Source of the DNA: Bacteroidetes bacterium UBA2364
Lineage (GTDB): Bacteria > Bacteroidota > Rhodothermia > Rhodothermales > UBA2364
Assembly: GCA_002344075.1 (NCBI GenBank)
Contig: DDTM01000034.1
Coordinates: 2,125-48,170 of the forward strand
Reading direction: 5' to 3'
DNA length: 46,046 bases
In this document: piece after piece, positions 43,159 to 46,046 of the stretch
Layout: each line of letters starts with the position of its first letter
Position numbering within the stretch: position 1 is the first letter of the stretch
Position numbers and translations under genes: made by a program
Notes under the pieces: generated by a model
Told to the model about the DNA's origin: nothing
Databases searched by the model: none
The model's input: only the letters and a program-made list of their open reading frames with translations

Positions 43159-46044
43159 TTAATTTACTTTGGTCAATGTTTTTACTTTTCTTTGACCTTC
43201 AGCAATTATATTGAAGAAATAAGTTCCAGAAGGGAATTGAGATGCATCAAATATAAATTTTTCTTCTCCTGCTTGTTTTATTTCATCACAAAGGGTTAGA
43301 ATATTTTGACCAAGTACATTCGTGAGATATACATGTACATGTCCCGTTTTTGGTAAATTCACCGATATAGTTGTTTTATTCTGAAAAGGATTTGGATAGT
43401 TTGGTTTGAGAGAAAATTCTTTGGGAATATCATTTGACTCATTTGAGACATAAGTATAATCAATCTTAATTGGTTGTGATGGTATTTTGACATCAAAACG
43501 AGGATCTTTTGGTGATTTTATCACATGACCCATTTCTGCTGTTTTAAGACCTGAAGTTCTTTCAAAAGCTTTTGCTACTATATGTTTGTCAATTGTTGCT
43601 CGAAATTGTTGTGGCACATCCGTAATTTCTCTTTTTTCGCCATCTACTATTGTTTCTCCAAATTTAAAGACTTCTTGTGAATTATATGTGCCGTTACTAT
43701 TTTTTTTCATGTTTGCATCACTCAGAGTTTTATAAATAGCATCTAAAGTATAATTTATATTAAAATTGTTTCTTGAATCTAGAGTTAAAGGACCTGTTTG
43801 TAGAATTTGCCAATTATAGGATATATGATCAACTTGTACAAAAAATGATTCTTGAGTATTTGCTTTTTTCAATTCAAGAAATGTTGTTGTAGAAACACTA
43901 TTTGGAGCTCCAGTAACTTTGAGCTTATATCCTTCTGAAGTTTTTGTGACTACTACATTATCAGGTGCTATTATTTCAAAATCTTCTATTGGCAATTCAC
44001 TTGATAATAATACAATTTCTTCAGATCCAATAAATGATCTTTCTATAATCTCATCAATATTTTCAGGAAAAACATTTAATATAAATTCTTTCTGTTCTAA
44101 TTGAATTCCATCAGGAGATGAAATAGTATATTGTACTATTTGTTTTCCAGATTGTTTTGGGGTCCATTTGAGAGTATTTCCTTCAAAAACTGCTCCAGGT
44201 GTCTGACTTGTAAATACTGCATTTGGAATATTGGAACTAAATACTCCAGAATATGCTAAATTTGTTTGTGCTCCAAAATTACTAGGAGTATCAATATTGA
44301 TTGGTGCGACTTCAGCACTATAATTCTTAGTCACCTCGGCTCCTCCTGCATCTTTCAATTTCAATGCTCCAGAATATGTCCCAGCAGGAGCAGTTCCAAG
44401 AGATTCAATTCTGATCTTCCATATACCTCCAACATTGATTACATTTACAATAAAATGAGGGTTGTCAAAGCTTGCAACAAAACCTTCAGCATTGTCTACA
44501 TCAGTGAAGTCAAATTCGGCAATAACTCCTTTTGTTCCAGCAGGAACTGAGAATTTCTTTTCCACTCCAAAAACTGGAGCGTCATTGACCGGATCAACCG
44601 TGATAGGTACGACTTGATCTGCAAGTCCTGCATGTTTGACGGTGACATTCCCAGTACCATTGGCATTTGCATTTGGTACAAAAGTCAATTTTTTTGTTGC
44701 TGGATCATAGGTGAGGGTCCCAAGATCACTTGGTGAGAGTGAAAATGTGAGTTTGGTATGATCTATATTGGTTCCGATATTTGTAAGATCAATCGTTTTT
44801 GCGGCTGCATCTTCAGCAGTATTGAGACCTTGGATAATCGTGGTGAGGGTAGGAGACCAGCTTGGAGTAGTATTGGTAGCATCAGGTAGCTTGAAGGTAT
44901 ATGACCTCACACCATCGGTAAATATTGCATATGTTCCATCATCTTCTTCGACTACTGTCGGTGCACCCCCACTGAAAGCACTTGCTGTAGACTGAGTGCC
45001 GATATAATTCATGTCATATTTCTGACCATTAGAGAGGTTGAGTACTGACCATTTATCGGTAAAATCATCATTCCAAGATGTTTGTTTGATAGCCATGAGA
45101 TGTTCTCCTTTTGAGGTTTTATATATATTAAATTCTGAAAAATTTAAACCTGGAGTATTGCTTAAGAAATTAATTTTTTTACCATTTTGTTCCACAAAAT
45201 TACCAGTTTCATCCATGAGATACATTCCTACTTCTCCCCCTACAGGTTTTCCTGCCACCACCAAATACTCCTTTTCGACTCCATTGATGGTGTAGTTGAT
45301 GACTTGGAATCTGTCTAATATAGCATCAAATTTACGAAGAGGCGTTCCTTCGTTAGCTTTATTATCAAAAAATTCATTAGACAAGCCACTAAAATAAATT
45401 TTCTTCCCATTTAATTCAAAAATATCACTATTAATGCCTAAATTCTCTATTGGTTCAAGAGAATAACTGACAATGCCATTTGCATCTTGTGTATATGTGA
45501 GTCTTTTATACGTGTTTTCAGGGTGGTTATAGAAGACAAGACTGCCATCTGAGTCTGTAAATCTATAATCATCATTTGCAGAGAAATTTGTTGGTTGTAT
45601 GACTTTGTCTGCAAGAGCAAGTGTTTGTACCCCATTGACGAGTTTGAGTTCAAAAATTTTCTTCGCACCAGTTTGAGCATGATCAATAATAAATTTCACT
45701 CCATTAGGATCCTTGAAACATGCGACGCTATATCCAGCGTAATTTATTTTACTTAATTCATTTACAGTGATGATTGATGGATTGTCTAAGATTTTATTGG
45801 CTGTTTGATCATCTTCATCATCTGGACCTTCGAGGTTTGGATTATAAGGCATTGTTTTGCCCTGTTGTACTTCGAGTATTTTTTTGATTTGTTCTGGATC
45901 TACGACGACATGATCATCGGGTTGATCTGTTGCATGCTGATATTGAGCTGCTTGTATGACACTCGGTCCTGCGGCACTCATACCAAAAAGTGCTATAAGA
46001 GAGAGAAATGCTTTTCTTGTGGAACCTGTGAGTTGTGTGGGCAT
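43159..46044 (-). CDS. large T9SS-exported surface protein, AT-rich gene
   Basis: The 961-aa product has a likely signal peptide ('RKAFLSLIALFGMSAAGPSV', cleavage near residue 33). The N-terminal half (about 60-400) is beta-rich with no assigned family. Cadherin-like or Ig-like repeats follow (about 400-680, with 'ITVDPVNDAPVF', typical of such repeats) and the C-terminal 80 residues form a T9SS sorting domain ('NYPNPFQNKTTISVNLP', 'VYLTNVLGQNI', 'PSGTYFFNII'). The sequence is far more AT-rich than the rest of the window, although the sorting signal fits the same secretion system. The start codon is only 2 bases from the window edge, so an earlier start cannot be excluded. Adhesion or surface-layer function is a guess. 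Confidence 0.8.
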   Translation of the reverse strand: MPTQLTGSTRKAFLSLIALFGMSAAGPSVIQAAQYQHATDQPDDHVVVDPEQIKKILEVQQGKTMPYNPNLEGPDDEDDQTANKILDNPSIITVNELSKINYAGYSVACFKDPNGVKFIIDHAQTGAKKIFELKLVNGVQTLALADKVIQPTNFSANDDYRFTDSDGSLVFYNHPENTYKRLTYTQDANGIVSYSLEPIENLGINSDIFELNGKKIYFSGLSNEFFDNKANEGTPLRKFDAILDRFQVINYTINGVEKEYLVVAGKPVGGEVGMYLMDETGNFVEQNGKKINFLSNTPGLNFSEFNIYKTSKGEHLMAIKQTSWNDDFTDKWSVLNLSNGQKYDMNYIGTQSTASAFSGGAPTVVEEDDGTYAIFTDGVRSYTFKLPDATNTTPSWSPTLTTIIQGLNTAEDAAAKTIDLTNIGTNIDHTKLTFSLSPSDLGTLTYDPATKKLTFVPNANANGTGNVTVKHAGLADQVVPITVDPVNDAPVFGVEKKFSVPAGTKGVIAEFDFTDVDNAEGFVASFDNPHFIVNVINVGGIWKIRIESLGTAPAGTYSGALKLKDAGGAEVTKNYSAEVAPINIDTPSNFGAQTNLAYSGVFSSNIPNAVFTSQTPGAVFEGNTLKWTPKQSGKQIVQYTISSPDGIQLEQKEFILNVFPENIDEIIERSFIGSEEIVLLSSELPIEDFEIIAPDNVVVTKTSEGYKLKVTGAPNSVSTTTFLELKKANTQESFFVQVDHISYNWQILQTGPLTLDSRNNFNINYTLDAIYKTLSDANMKKNSNGTYNSQEVFKFGETIVDGEKREITDVPQQFRATIDKHIVAKAFERTSGLKTAEMGHVIKSPKDPRFDVKIPSQPIKIDYTYVSNESNDIPKEFSLKPNYPNPFQNKTTISVNLPKTGHVHVYLTNVLGQNILTLCDEIKQAGEEKFIFDASQFPSGTYFFNIIAEGQRKVKTLTKVN

Positions 46045-46046
46045 TT

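Overview
The window looks like chromosome from the Bacteroidota/Rhodothermota (FCB) lineage, most likely a moderate-GC relative of the Rhodothermales. The evidence is several secreted proteins ending in type IX secretion (T9SS) sorting domains of the 'YPNPF...' or 'VPNPYVA...' kind, a PorV/PorQ-family protein, a TonB-dependent receptor with an N-terminal regulatory-like domain, and weak Shine-Dalgarno signals. The binding-protein ABC sugar importer, uncommon in classical Bacteroidetes, favours a Rhodothermota-type host. The taxonomic call is inference.

Region 0.4-6.7 kb (+ strand) holds a SulP anion transporter, a small cupin-like protein, a group III truncated haemoglobin, two small related lipoproteins and phosphoenolpyruvate carboxylase (ppc).

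Region 7.1-32.1 kb (+ strand) is the highlight: a tightly packed 12-gene run that reads as a complete beta-1,2-glucan (sophoro-oligosaccharide) utilisation locus. In order it encodes a LacI-type regulator with two near-identical operator-like sites; a T9SS-exported protein with two CBM9-like domains; a TonB-dependent receptor; a 1074-aa T9SS-exported protein; a PorV/PorQ-family protein; a T9SS-exported GH144 enzyme with an fn3 domain; a lipoprotein GH144 enzyme fused to an SGNH esterase-like domain; an ABC binding protein and two permeases with no ATPase; a secreted discoidin plus (alpha/alpha)6-barrel protein of unassigned activity; a GH94 1,2-beta-oligoglucan phosphorylase-like enzyme; and a cytoplasmic GH1 beta-glucosidase. 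The proposed flow is surface cleavage by GH144, outer-membrane uptake, de-esterification and trimming, ABC import, then phosphorolysis to glucose-1-phosphate and final hydrolysis of sophorose to glucose.

Region 32.1-42.7 kb is mixed. It carries an aldo/keto reductase; a small exported protein made of HFPD-type repeats that resembles the 7(1) septoil-knot family; a minus-strand polyamine operon (speA, a putative permuted papain-like protein, aguB, aguA) converting arginine to putrescine through agmatine; two adjacent strongly acidic proteins, one an almost pure Asp/Glu/Trp polymer, followed by a clear terminator; a DUF192 lipoprotein with hemW; and a NurA-domain protein.

Region 42.7-46.0 kb is visibly more AT-rich. 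It holds one long T9SS-sorted surface protein on the minus strand whose start codon lies 2 bases from the window edge. No tRNA, rRNA, CRISPR array or insertion sequence was recognised.
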